Source of the DNA: Yoonia ponticola
Lineage (GTDB): Bacteria > Pseudomonadota > Alphaproteobacteria > Rhodobacterales > Rhodobacteraceae
Assembly (NCBI RefSeq): GCF_014199395.1
Contig: NZ_JACIJM010000005.1
Coordinates: forward strand, 302,283 to 366,282
DNA: 64,000 nt
Direction: 5' to 3'
Each line of letters begins with the position of its first letter. Positions within the stretch are counted from its first letter, which is position 1. The position numbers were made by a program, and so were the translations under genes. The notes beneath the pieces were generated by a model. That model was not told the origin of the DNA, ran no database searches, and saw nothing but the letters and a program-made list of their open reading frames with translations. Shown piece by piece: positions 52,399 through 60,995 of the stretch.

Positions 52399-53394
52399 TT
52401 ATCCAATCGGGTGGCGGTGCTGGGCGGAGTACGCGCCGGTCACGTGATGTTCGAGTTGGCGTTCAATGTCGCCCAAAAGCGACGACGCCCCAAAGCGGAA
52501 AAGGTCAGGCTGCAACCAACGGTCGCCAAGTTCGTCTTTGATCATGGCGAGGTAGACCAGTGCGTCTTTGGCCTTTGATATACCGCCTGCTGGTTTGTAG
52601 CCGACTTTGATGCCTGTACGTTCCTGATAGGCGCGAATTGCGCGGATCATGGTTAAGGTCACGGGCAATGTTGCGTTGACGGTTTCTTTACCTGTTGATG
52701 TTTTAATGAAGTCAGCACCTGCCATCATGCAAACAAGGCTAGCGCGCGCCACGTTGCGCAATGTGCCTAACTCGCCAGTGGCGAGGATGGCCTTGATGTG
52801 GGCGTCGCCACAGGCTTCGCGCATCTCGGCCATTTCGTCATAAAGCGCTTGCCAGTTGCCGTTCAGAACGTGGCGGCGGCTGATCACGATGTCGATTTCA
52901 GAAGCACCCGCATCGACGCTTTCGCGGATTTCTTGGATACGCAGATGGAATGGGGACAGACCCGCTGGGAAACCTGTGGAAACGGCGGCGACGGGGATGG
53001 ATGTACCGTCAAGCGCTTTGACCGCGGTTTCGACCATATCGTGGTAAACGCAGACGGCGCCTGTGGTCAGACCTTCCATGCCAAGCTGCGCCAAAAGCGC
53101 AGGTGACACAGGCTGTTTTGCCTTTGCGCACAAACGCTTAACGCGGTCTTGTGTGTCATCGCCGGACAAGGTTGTCAGGTCCATGACGCTGATGGCTTTG
53201 CATAACCAAGCGGCTTGGTAATCCTTTTTGACGGACCGTCGTCCGGGCAATGTTGCAGCCCTGCGTTCTATCGCGGATGTGTTGGCTTGGACTGCCTTAA
53301 CCCATTCTAAGTCAAGCGGAATTCCGTCGTTTCGCTGTTCGTGAACCTGCGGAAGTTGGTCGGCTGTCGTCGATGTTTTGGTGAGGGTCTGCAT
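52399..53394 (-). CDS. deoC: Deoxyribose-phosphate aldolase
   Basis: 331 residues. The Schiff-base lysine is in MMAGADFIKTSTGKETVNATL, preceded by AILATGELGTLRNVARAS, and IDIVISRRHVLNGNWQALYDEMAEM marks the long-type DeoC. It cleaves 2-deoxy-D-ribose 5-phosphate to glyceraldehyde 3-phosphate and acetaldehyde in deoxynucleoside catabolism. The N-terminal 60 residues extend beyond the E. coli form, as in eukaryote-like DERA. The gene heads an operon with ALDH16; a palindrome lies upstream at 53448. Confidence 0.94.
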   Translation of the reverse strand: MQTLTKTSTTADQLPQVHEQRNDGIPLDLEWVKAVQANTSAIERRAATLPGRRSVKKDYQAAWLCKAISVMDLTTLSGDDTQDRVKRLCAKAKQPVSPALLAQLGMEGLTTGAVCVYHDMVETAVKALDGTSIPVAAVSTGFPAGLSPFHLRIQEIRESVDAGASEIDIVISRRHVLNGNWQALYDEMAEMREACGDAHIKAILATGELGTLRNVARASLVCMMAGADFIKTSTGKETVNATLPVTLTMIRAIRAYQERTGIKVGYKPAGGISKAKDALVYLAMIKDELGDRWLQPDLFRFGASSLLGDIERQLEHHVTGAYSAQHRHPIG

Positions 53395-53447
53395 AGTGCC
53401 TCCGATGCGTCATGCGAAGGTTGCATGAAGGGTCTGTCTTGGCAAGT

Positions 53448-53465
53448 TTTGACCGTTCGGTCAAA
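53448..53465. promoter_or_regulatory. Palindromic operator upstream of deoC
   Basis: TTTGACCG-TT-CGGTCAAA is a perfect 18-bp inverted repeat about 54 bp ahead of the deoC start and 3 bp past the AraC regulator gene. Such TGACCG-N2-CGGTCA sites usually bind dimeric TetR- or GntR-type repressors; the cognate protein is not identified. Confidence 0.65.
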
Positions 53466-53467
53466 TG

Positions 53468-54295
53468 CTATTCGGGTTGAACGACGTTACGTTGCTTGTC
53501 AGCGCGGAATTGGGCGGGGGTGACGCCGAACTTTGCGCGGAATAATTTGTGAAAATGGGACATGTTTTGCAGGCCTATATCCGTGGCAATTTCGGGTAGC
53601 GCGTCACTGGATCCGGTCAAGGCTCTGGCGGCGTAATTCATGCGTAAGTCATTGATATATTGAACAGGTGTCTGACCGCTGTGCTGTTTCATGGTCCGGC
53701 TCACATGGGGGTGCGCCTTGCCTGTCAGTGCCACAAAACCGGCAGCGCCTTCACGGAAAATAACGGGATCTTGCGCGTCAGAATACGCCTTGGATAGCCA
53801 TGGCGGGGCGTCGGTGAAGTCGGGTTCATCCAGTAGATCGACAAGCAATGGCAGCAAAAATGCCTCTGCGGCAAGCGCGTCACAAGAGCTACGTTCGAGG
53901 CGCATCGCGGCCTGATTCAAAGCGGCCATTTGGCGGGTATCACGGGCAAATTCGCGAATGCACAATGCGTGCACAACGCGTGCACAAGGCGTATGACGCT
54001 TTGCGATATTATTGGTTAATGTCGTCGCTAAACACAGCATCACAACCATCGCGTGATCGCCTTTGCCTTGCAGGGCGTGGGCTTTGCCTTTTGGCACAAC
54101 AACAAGCGTGCCTTCCGAGAGCGTGTTAACGCCATCTTCAGAATGATGTCGGATAATACCATTCTGAACCCAAAAGAGTTCGACGTAGTCGTGAGTATGA
54201 AGCGTCTTTGGCCGACGCGGCAAAACGGTTGCTCGGGTCAAATGAACGGATTGCCCGTCCAATAGAATCGATTTCTGGCGCATGGTGCGTGTCAT
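53468..54295 (-). CDS. AraC-family transcriptional regulator (cupin type)
   Basis: 275 residues. A cupin ligand domain at the N-terminus (RRPKTLHTHDYVELFWVQNGI...GTLVVVPKGKAHALQGKGDH) precedes two helix-turn-helix units near the C-terminus (GQTPVQYINDLRMNYAARALTGSSDALPEIATDIGLQNMSHFHKLFRAKFGVTPAQFR). It lies 73 bp ahead of deoC on the same strand and probably regulates the deoC-ALDH16 genes. The coding sequence contains the phased TGCAC-box repeat at 53959-53986. Confidence 0.9.
   Translation of the reverse strand: MTRTMRQKSILLDGQSVHLTRATVLPRRPKTLHTHDYVELFWVQNGIIRHHSEDGVNTLSEGTLVVVPKGKAHALQGKGDHAMVVMLCLATTLTNNIAKRHTPCARVVHALCIREFARDTRQMAALNQAAMRLERSSCDALAAEAFLLPLLVDLLDEPDFTDAPPWLSKAYSDAQDPVIFREGAAGFVALTGKAHPHVSRTMKQHSGQTPVQYINDLRMNYAARALTGSSDALPEIATDIGLQNMSHFHKLFRAKFGVTPAQFRADKQRNVVQPE
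53959..53986. repeat. Second copy of the phased TGCAC-box repeat
   Basis: ATGCAC at 53958, GTGCAC at 53969 and GTGCAC at 53980 recur every 11 bp. The 28 bp differ by a single base from 1429-1456. Here they lie inside an AraC-family coding sequence, in frame (residues around CARVVHALCIREF). Confidence 0.7.
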
Positions 54296-54418
54296 AAAAG
54301 GAGCCTAGCAGATCATTTGAAAGCGGAAAGCCTCTTGATGTTTGCGCAAACGGAACCGATGACATTTGGTGCCGGGCGGTCTATGGCGGTGGAAACCTGA
54401 CTTAGACCGGATATTGCC

Positions 54419-55102
54419 ATGACTTTTGACCGTTCCATCAAGATCGCACCTTCTATTCTCGCATCTGACTTTGCCAACTTTGGCGCCGAATGTGCGGCTG
54501 TCGAGGCGCAAGGTGCCGACTGGATTCATGTTGATGTGATGGACGGGCATTTCGTGCCTGCGATTACGTTTGGGGCGCAAACCTGCAAGGCGCTGCGGCC
54601 ACATATTAAAACGGTCATGGACGTGCATTTGATGATTTCGCCAGTCGATACGTACCTCGAAGGGTTCGCAGAGGCGGGGGCTGACATCATCACGGCGCAT
54701 GTTGAAGCGGGTCCGCATATCCACCGGACGTTGCAGAATATTCGTTCGCTTGGCTGTAAAGCGGGTGTTGCGCTGAACCCTGGTACGCCGGCAGAGGCTG
54801 TCGCGGATGTGCTGGATATGGTTGATCTGGTTTGCGTGATGACGGTAAACCCTGGATTTGGCGGGCAAAAGTTTATCGATATGACTGCAAAAATTGCAAA
54901 ACTGCGTGCGATGATTGGTGATCGCCCAATTCATATTGAAATCGACGGCGGCGTTGATCCAACAACTGCGCCATTGGTGGCTGCGGCCGGTGCTGACGTT
55001 TTGGTCGCGGGCTCTGCTGTGTTCCGTGGCGGTTCGGTGAGCAATCCTACGCCTTATGGCGAGAATATTCGCGCTATTCGAGCGGCTGCGTCGCAATCTT
55101 GA
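54419..55102 (+). CDS. rpe: Ribulose-phosphate 3-epimerase
   Basis: 227 residues, TIM barrel. The family motifs are [15 protein letters not shown], the metal-binding DVMDGHFVP and [16 protein letters not shown] and [10 protein letters not shown]. It interconverts ribulose 5-phosphate and xylulose 5-phosphate in the pentose phosphate and Calvin pathways. Its last 29 nt overlap the end of the convergent Kdo-transferase gene. It is divergent from the AraC gene. Confidence 0.96.
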   Translation: MTFDRSIKIAPSILASDFANFGAECAAVEAQGADWIHVDVMDGHFVPAITFGAQTCKALRPHIKTVMDVHLMISPVDTYLEGFAEAGADIITAHVEAGPHIHRTLQNIRSLGCKAGVALNPGTPAEAVADVLDMVDLVCVMTVNPGFGGQKFIDMTAKIAKLRAMIGDRPIHIEIDGGVDPTTAPLVAAAGADVLVAGSAVFRGGSVSNPTPYGENIRAIRAAASQS

Positions 55103-56360
55103 TCGCATCAAGGGTCCGGTTAACGGCCCCTTCCTGCGTTTTGAAAAATGCCTCTGCCGCAAGCTGTGTCGGGAAGTCGTCTGATTTAACGAGCGATAAA
55201 AGCGCTTTGTTATCAGCGACTTGAACGGCTGCGTTTGCGGCGATTGCCTCGACGATTGGAAACTCAATCGTCCAAGTATGGGGGCCGACGATGACAGGCT
55301 TGCCTAACGCGAGTGGTTCGGAAATGTTGTGCGCACCCTTCTCAACAAAGCTGCCGCCGATGATCGCGGCGTCGCACAGAGCGAGGTAAAAGTACATTTC
55401 GCCCATGCTATCGCCCAGAATAACGTCGACACTTGGCATGTCATTTATGGTTAATCTGTCGTCGAAGATATCGCTACGCCGCGCAACCTTGAGGCCGGCA
55501 TCCGTGAGCATTTGGTAGGTTTCTTCAAACCGTTCTGGTGCGCGTGGCACGTAGATAAAAAGGCGCTCAGGCGACGATTTAATCAGTTGGATATAGGTGT
55601 CGTCCTCGCCCTTTACGACGCTGGTGATTGTGATCGTGGGACGGTTGATTTTCGCTTTTGCGATGTCGCCCTGCGCGACCTGATCCTGCGGGATGGGTTG
55701 ATCGAAACGTAGCTCGCCAGTGACATGAATGTTAGGACAACCGGCGGCAATAAAGCGGTCACGCTGAAGGTCGGATTTTACAAAAGCCCCAGCGAGCCCT
55801 TTGTGTAGATCGAGCCGCCATTTTGATTTTTCGATATCTCGGGTGAATGATTTATGTGGATATTGTGCGTTACAGGCGAATAGCGGGACACCGTTTTCAG
55901 CGGCGCTACGGATCATCTCGGGCCAGATTTCGATCTCCATCACGAGCCCGTAGCGTGGTGTGAACGCCTTGAAAAATTTGCGGAAGGTCCGTTTGAATTC
56001 CAGCGGAATCCAGACGGCGCGTACACGGCCTTGGGCGATCTCACTGGCAAAGACACGCTCTGCTTCACGTCGACCTGCTGGTGTGAAATGTGTGGTGACG
56101 ATGGTTTCGCCTTCGGCCAAAAGCCGTTGGATCAAGGGTACTGCTGAACGCAATTCGCCGAGGGATACGGCATGTACCCAAACGGCATTTTTTAAGGTTA
56201 ACGGATAGCGCCCAAATCGTTCGCCAAGGTGTCCGCGATACAGCGGGTCTCTGCGTCCGCGCCAGAACAGGTAGGCGATGGCAAAAGGCAGGCCGAGCGT
56301 CCAAAGTATTTTGTAGAGCCAGAAAAATCGACGGAGCCGTGGTGTTGGAAAGTCAGTCAT
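55074..56360 (-). CDS. Kdo transferase (WaaA/KdtA family), copy 1
   Basis: 428 residues. An N-terminal membrane anchor ([22 protein letters not shown]) precedes a GT30 domain with the catalytic Glu69 in [13 protein letters not shown] and the nucleotide-sugar region [24 protein letters not shown]. WaaA adds Kdo from CMP-Kdo to lipid A. Its start overlaps copy 2 by 8 nt, and its 3' end overlaps rpe. Two homologues in tandem may act on different acceptors. Confidence 0.9.
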   Translation of the reverse strand: MTDFPTPRLRRFFWLYKILWTLGLPFAIAYLFWRGRRDPLYRGHLGERFGRYPLTLKNAVWVHAVSLGELRSAVPLIQRLLAEGETIVTTHFTPAGRREAERVFASEIAQGRVRAVWIPLEFKRTFRKFFKAFTPRYGLVMEIEIWPEMIRSAAENGVPLFACNAQYPHKSFTRDIEKSKWRLDLHKGLAGAFVKSDLQRDRFIAAGCPNIHVTGELRFDQPIPQDQVAQGDIAKAKINRPTITITSVVKGEDDTYIQLIKSSPERLFIYVPRAPERFEETYQMLTDAGLKVARRSDIFDDRLTINDMPSVDVILGDSMGEMYFYLALCDAAIIGGSFVEKGAHNISEPLALGKPVIVGPHTWTIEFPIVEAIAANAAVQVADNKALLSLVKSDDFPTQLAAEAFFKTQEGAVNRTLDAIKIATQPLE

Positions 56361-57585
56361 GCTGGCGGATCACATCTGTTAATGTTTTGGCAAGGGCGGT
56401 GATCGCTTTGCCGTGTTTTGCCCGCAAGTCGCTGGCCGCTGCGATGTTAGGCTGTAGGTCGCGGATCAGTGCGTCGGTTAATTCGGCAGGGGACGTGATG
56501 CAAAGCGCACCGTTTTTGTCCAATGCGTCGTAGTCCGTTTGGAAATTCGCGACGCGCGGACCATGGAAAATCGCGGTGTTCAGCGCGACGGCTTCCCATG
56601 GGTTGTGGCCTTCGGTGTTGTCGTTCGTGCCGCCGATCAGCGCTGCGTCGGCGAGGCTGTAGATGAGACCCAAGTCGCCAAATGTGTCGGCCAGCCAGAC
56701 GTTTTCGGTTGGCTTTTCGCCCTTGGATCGGACCGTGTGTGGAACGGAAATGGTGTTTTCACGGTCGGGGAAACGGGGCGCGATGATCAGCAGCGCGTCG
56801 GGTTTTGTGGTTAATAGTTGGGCGTGTGCTGCGAGGGCCAGATCGACGTCTGCTTGATGTGCGGGTGCGGTTGTCCAAGTGAAACGCGGGCCTAGAATGG
56901 TCTGCAATTCGCTTAGTTCAGCGGCGTCGTATTGTAGCGGAGGGGCGCTGGACTTGAGCGATCCTGTGATGATTACGTTTGATGCACCAAGGTTTTGCAG
57001 GTGTGTTTGCGTATTGGCATCTTGTGCGGTGATGAGGCGCATCTGTTTGTAGATGAACGAGAATAGCGGTGTCGTTCGAGCGTGTCGCGCATGGCTCTTT
57101 GCGTTCATACGCGCGGCGATGAGGGTCTGCGGAATGTCACGCCTTGCGAGGTCGGCCACAAAGCCGGGCCAGATGTCTTGTTCGACCCAGACGCAGAGAT
57201 CAGGTTGCCAATGGTCGAGAAAAGCTTGGCGGTATTGCGGCGCGTCGAGCGGTAGAAATTGGTGAATGGTGCGCGGCGGGGCGTTTTTGGCGAAGGCATT
57301 TGCGCCTGCCAAAGTACCGGACGTGACGAGAAAATTTGCGTCAGTTTGATCCGCCATTTCGTGGATGAGGCCGCGTAGGGATAGGACTTCGCCAAGACCG
57401 ACTGCATGTAGCCAAATGAGGGGGCCGCGAGGGCGCGTGATTGTTGCTTGCCCCAGCTTTTCTGTCCACCGCGTTGGGTGTTCTTTGCCGCGTGCGACAC
57501 GCTTTTTCAGGTGCCGTTTGGCGAGCAATGGCACGAGATGCGTGAGGGCCATGTAAGCCCGCAGACTGAGGGGCAGTTTAGCCAC
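56353..57585 (-). CDS. Kdo transferase (WaaA/KdtA family), copy 2
   Basis: 410 residues. The catalytic glutamate is Glu66 in WLHAVGLGEVLSL, and the C-terminal donor site is ALIGGTNDNTEGHNPWEAVALNTA. It is clearly diverged from copy 1 and lacks the long N-terminal helix, having only a short amphipathic start. Overlaps neuC by 8 nt and copy 1 by 8 nt. It may transfer Kdo or another CMP-activated ulosonic acid; the adjacent nonulosonate genes make the second option worth testing. Confidence 0.88.
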   Translation of the reverse strand: MAKLPLSLRAYMALTHLVPLLAKRHLKKRVARGKEHPTRWTEKLGQATITRPRGPLIWLHAVGLGEVLSLRGLIHEMADQTDANFLVTSGTLAGANAFAKNAPPRTIHQFLPLDAPQYRQAFLDHWQPDLCVWVEQDIWPGFVADLARRDIPQTLIAARMNAKSHARHARTTPLFSFIYKQMRLITAQDANTQTHLQNLGASNVIITGSLKSSAPPLQYDAAELSELQTILGPRFTWTTAPAHQADVDLALAAHAQLLTTKPDALLIIAPRFPDRENTISVPHTVRSKGEKPTENVWLADTFGDLGLIYSLADAALIGGTNDNTEGHNPWEAVALNTAIFHGPRVANFQTDYDALDKNGALCITSPAELTDALIRDLQPNIAAASDLRAKHGKAITALAKTLTDVIRQHD

Positions 57586-58705
57586 CGTCGTGGAACCGTT
57601 TTTGCAAGCCGCTGGACCAAAAAACGTTTGATTTTAGTATGTCAGTGAAACGGGATGCGGCTGATCCTGCGCCGAATCCTTCGTCGCGTGGGTGGCGATT
57701 GCCCCATGCGTCGCGCAGGAATGTGGCGATTTTGTCGGCCTCGTTAGCGTCGGCGAAATGCACGGATTCGGCTTTGGCCCGGTCTGTTTGGCGCGAACCG
57801 ATGTCGAGTGATGGAAGGCCAAGGAACGGCGCTTCGCGGACGCCAGCGGATGAATTGCCGACCATGCAGGCGGCGTGTTTCATCAGTTCTGAAAAATGCG
57901 CGAACCGCATGGACGGCAGCACGCGGAAACGGTCAGCGGGAAGCGCGTTTATGGCGTCGAAAATGCCTGCGCTGCCGGGGTCGTTATTGGGGGCGATGAC
58001 GACGAAATTGCGCCCAGATGCGTCGAGTGCGCCGAACAGGTCGCGGGCTTGATCTGCCATGGTGTCAGCTTCGGATGTAACGGGGTGGAAAACGCAGATG
58101 CCGAGGTCATCGAACGGGATATCGTAGCGGGCTTTGACGTCTTCGATTGTGACGCCAGACGGTCCTGCGTGGAAGTCGAGTTCTGGCGATCCGATGACGT
58201 GGATTGCCGATTTGTCTTCGCCCAATGCCATGACACGACGCGCCGCATCGTCTGAGCTGACAAAGTGGTGGCTGGCGAGTTTTGAATTACAGTGGCGATA
58301 AATTTCGTCAATGGTTCCAGAGACTTCACCGCCTTCGATATGGGCAGACCGGATGTAGTTTGTGGCGCAGACGAGGGCGCATGCCAGTGCTTCGACACGG
58401 TCGCCGTGGATCACGACGAGGTCGGGTTTTGTTTCGCGCACGAAGTCGGAAAAGCCTGTGACGGTTTTCGCCAAGATAACGTCTTGCGGGTCGCCGATCC
58501 GTTGGTTGAGATATTCGTAAACAGTGACGCCGGGCAGGCGGTGTACCTCGATTTTGGTCAAGCCGTAGCGCGATAACATGTGCATTCCGGTGACAAAAAA
58601 CGACACGTTAAGGCCCGCGTCACGCGCTGCGATGGCCAGCGGTTCGAGCTTGCCGAAATCAGCGCGGGTGCCAGTGACGAAGAGGATGGATTTTGGATCA
58701 GACAT
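57578..58705 (-). CDS. neuC: UDP-GlcNAc 2-epimerase, hydrolysing (NeuC type)
   Basis: 375 residues of the GT-B-fold 2-epimerase family: ILFVTGTRADFGKLEPLA, VIHGDRVEALACALVCA, the conserved HIEGGEVSGTIDEIYRH and CMVGNSSAGVREAPFLG. NeuC-type enzymes hydrolyse UDP-GlcNAc (or a diacetamido relative) to ManNAc (or its analogue) and UDP, the first step toward sialic or legionaminic acid. The substrate cannot be decided from sequence. Part of the minus-strand neuB-to-kdtA run. Confidence 0.9.
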   Translation of the reverse strand: MSDPKSILFVTGTRADFGKLEPLAIAARDAGLNVSFFVTGMHMLSRYGLTKIEVHRLPGVTVYEYLNQRIGDPQDVILAKTVTGFSDFVRETKPDLVVIHGDRVEALACALVCATNYIRSAHIEGGEVSGTIDEIYRHCNSKLASHHFVSSDDAARRVMALGEDKSAIHVIGSPELDFHAGPSGVTIEDVKARYDIPFDDLGICVFHPVTSEADTMADQARDLFGALDASGRNFVVIAPNNDPGSAGIFDAINALPADRFRVLPSMRFAHFSELMKHAACMVGNSSAGVREAPFLGLPSLDIGSRQTDRAKAESVHFADANEADKIATFLRDAWGNRHPRDEGFGAGSAASRFTDILKSNVFWSSGLQKRFHDGG

Positions 58706-58736
58706 GGGACCGTTTCGTCGTTAAAACCTAAAAAGG

Positions 58737-59384
58737 TTAATTACTCTTACTTTTCTGTGACGCCTCTGCGTATTTTTGGTGCATCTCGGCACGCATGGCT
58801 TCGCAGTGCTTTTTCTGGACAAGGTCGGACCAAGACTTGATCGGAACAAAAGCACGATCCCCCAGACCGTCAACAATCACAAGGCGTAACCCGTCGTCCA
58901 GAGAACCCGCGACGAGGACGTTTGTGAAGTGCGGATCCCAGACGAGGGCGCGAAAGTACATGATGTCGTCCCAAAGCGCATCAATGGCGTTGGTGATTGT
59001 TTCGTTATGGGGATGTTGGGCTGCGAATTGCGCGAGGGTCGGCGCGATGTTTCCGTCCGGCCCTAGGATCATGTCGAACATTGATCCGACGCCTTTGTCG
59101 GTTTCTACGAAACCACGGAACTGCGAGCAGAACTGCGGGACGTGTTGGGTGCGTGCGACCATGGCTGCGAATTCGTCAATCTCGACCCACGAAAACAGGA
59201 TTGATGAGAACCGTCGTTTGTGGCGGTTGATCAGTTTGCGAAGTGTCTTAAACCGTTTCACCTTGAGCGGTTTTTGGATTTTGATGATTGTCGCTGACTG
59301 GTCAGGATGGCGGTAGACGCGCCGACCGCTGCCTTGAGCTAGAAACAGGCTCTCGTCTAAAATCAGGGTGTGCGTGTTTTGCAT
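58737..59384 (-). CDS. YrbL-family protein
   Basis: 215 residues. Characteristic features are the kinase-like N-lobe start (LFLAQGSGRRVYRHPDQSATIIKIQK), the basic KRFKTLRKLINRHKRRF and the C-terminal VWDPHFTNVLV...LVIVDGLGDRAFVPIKSWS, which is the YrbL signature. YrbL is a PhoP-regulon protein in enterics with a kinase-like fold, probably acting on a lipopolysaccharide sugar or lipid. Here it lies between GT2 and neuC genes, consistent with a role in glycan synthesis. It abuts the GT2 gene with no gap. Confidence 0.82.
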   Translation of the reverse strand: MQNTHTLILDESLFLAQGSGRRVYRHPDQSATIIKIQKPLKVKRFKTLRKLINRHKRRFSSILFSWVEIDEFAAMVARTQHVPQFCSQFRGFVETDKGVGSMFDMILGPDGNIAPTLAQFAAQHPHNETITNAIDALWDDIMYFRALVWDPHFTNVLVAGSLDDGLRLVIVDGLGDRAFVPIKSWSDLVQKKHCEAMRAEMHQKYAEASQKSKSN

Positions 59385-60305
59385 CTAGCGCGTTCTTTTC
59401 GTTTTCTGGCGGCGTGCTGCTAAGAGCCTGTGTCCGATGAATGATGCTTTGAGCGTCAGTTTGTCGATGAATGTTAACGATGCCTGTGCAGCAGAGGTGG
59501 GCAGGCGTTTGTCGGGCTGTGATCGCGCTGCGAATTTATATAGGCGTTTGTGCAGCCAGAGCGACAGGCTTTGGTTTTGTGCAAGGTAGTCGGCGTGTTT
59601 GTCGATGATCCGCGCCATGTATTGCCGCCGGTTGTCCGCGCTTTGTGATGCGGTGACTGAGCCTTGGTTTGCGCTATATGCGCCATCAAAGATGTATGCC
59701 CCGACTTGGTCAAGTTCATACGCTTGCGCGCCGTGCTTGAGCAGGTTGATGCAGAATTCTGTGTCTTCGTTGACGCGCAGGGCAGTGTCGAGCCCGCCAA
59801 CGGTCTGGTAAGCGGTGCGCGAGACCCAAAACCCTTTGCCTAGGCCGCTGAGTGCTTTGGCGTCGCATGGGGCGACTAGACTTTGCCACGTTCCGGCGAC
59901 GGATTGGGACGGCTGAAAGCCACGGTCGCGGAAATCTGCTGTGGCGCAGAACCCGTAGGCCAAGGCGTCTTTGTCCAAGGTTGTAAGGAGTGTTGCCGCC
60001 AAGTGCGCCCAGTACCCGGGGGCGATGAGGTCATCATCGTCGAGGAAGAAGATCCAATCGCCCTTTGCTTGCGCCACACCGTAGTTGCGAGCACCCGATG
60101 CGCCGGCGTCGCCCGCGTTTTGGTGTAGCGTGATTGGGGTCGCGATCTGCGGCAGTTGGGTTGCATCGAAAGGGTCGCCGTCATTGACCACGATAATTTC
60201 CATGCCTGCGGGGGCTGATTTTACAGCACTTTGGATCGCCTCGATCAGGAACGCGAGACGATTGCAGGTTGGGATAACAAGTGAATATGTGGCGGGCGGC
60301 ACCAT
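59385..60305 (-). CDS. GT2-family glycosyltransferase
   Basis: 306 residues. A GT-A fold opening YSLVIPTCNRLAFLIEAIQSAV, the nucleotide-site IIVVNDGDP and the metal-binding FFLDDDDLIAPGYW are visible, with the catalytic segment RVNEDTEFCINLLKHG. It transfers a sugar to a growing surface glycan; donor and acceptor are unknown. Four nucleotides separate it from the GT32-like gene and none from the YrbL gene. Confidence 0.9.
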   Translation of the reverse strand: MVPPATYSLVIPTCNRLAFLIEAIQSAVKSAPAGMEIIVVNDGDPFDATQLPQIATPITLHQNAGDAGASGARNYGVAQAKGDWIFFLDDDDLIAPGYWAHLAATLLTTLDKDALAYGFCATADFRDRGFQPSQSVAGTWQSLVAPCDAKALSGLGKGFWVSRTAYQTVGGLDTALRVNEDTEFCINLLKHGAQAYELDQVGAYIFDGAYSANQGSVTASQSADNRRQYMARIIDKHADYLAQNQSLSLWLHKRLYKFAARSQPDKRLPTSAAQASLTFIDKLTLKASFIGHRLLAARRQKTKRTR

Positions 60306-60308
60306 GAA

Positions 60309-60995
60309 TCAGAGCTTTCGGCGCATACGAGAGGACCGCAGCCGTCCGGCGATTTTCTGCATTTTGCCTGCGAAGTTGGGTTTTGCGTAGCCATTGGTGG
60401 TTTCACCGAACAGCTGGTCGCAATAGATCGGACCATCACCGTCGTAGCCGTGACCTGTGTAGTGGTTCGGGATGAAGTAATGTGATGGGAAGATGTGGAC
60501 CTTGGGCGATAGTTCTTTGATCATGGTCGCGACAAAGTAGTTGCCAGTCGTGAGCCACGCTTTGTTTAACTGCTCAGGCTTGAGTTGCCCCAAGCGGTTG
60601 ATCAGCGCGTCCACGAACGGGTTGTTCGGTTCGCAGGCTAGGATGGGGGAGACCAGTTGCCCTCTGACGAATTCGTTTTCGTAGACGGTGTAGGCTTGCG
60701 CCTCTGTCCACAGCTCGTCCGTGTTGCGCAGGCAGCGGGAATCCGCGCCGGGCATAAAGCCACCTTTTTCGTGCAGGACCTCGTAGCGGATCAAGTCGGC
60801 GGCCCCTGCGTATTCGGCGCGGCGCAGGTATTCGTCGATCAGCGCTTGGTTTTGAAACTGGTGTTGCGAGACGTAATCGTTGTCGATCAGGGTGTAATCC
60901 CAGTCGGGATGGTGGTCCTGCCACGTCTGCATCCAGTCTAATGGCGCAGGGCGTGGCCCGATCCAAACATGCATGAGGTTCTTGGGGATATTCAT
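60309..60995 (-). CDS. GT32-like glycosyltransferase with altered DXD motif
   Basis: 228 residues from MNIPKNLMHVWIG, whose ATG overlaps the neuB stop codon. The sequence follows the OCH1/capsule GT32 pattern: IPKNLMHVWIGPRPAP, WDYTLIDNDYV and YAGAADLIRYEVLHEKGGFMPGADSRCLR. In active enzymes the last block reads GGxYxDxD; here it is GGFMPGADS, so the DXD is partly lost. It may be inactive, use a different metal site, or be a variant family. The C-terminal half (HIFPSHYFIPNHYTG) is intact. Confidence 0.82.
   Translation of the reverse strand: MNIPKNLMHVWIGPRPAPLDWMQTWQDHHPDWDYTLIDNDYVSQHQFQNQALIDEYLRRAEYAGAADLIRYEVLHEKGGFMPGADSRCLRNTDELWTEAQAYTVYENEFVRGQLVSPILACEPNNPFVDALINRLGQLKPEQLNKAWLTTGNYFVATMIKELSPKVHIFPSHYFIPNHYTGHGYDGDGPIYCDQLFGETTNGYAKPNFAGKMQKIAGRLRSSRMRRKL

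Noticed and set aside
52399..53394. Reading ALDH16 and deoC as a broken fusion
   Set aside because: Both frames are intact with separate starts, and the second ALDH-like domain lacking cysteine is normal for ALDH16.
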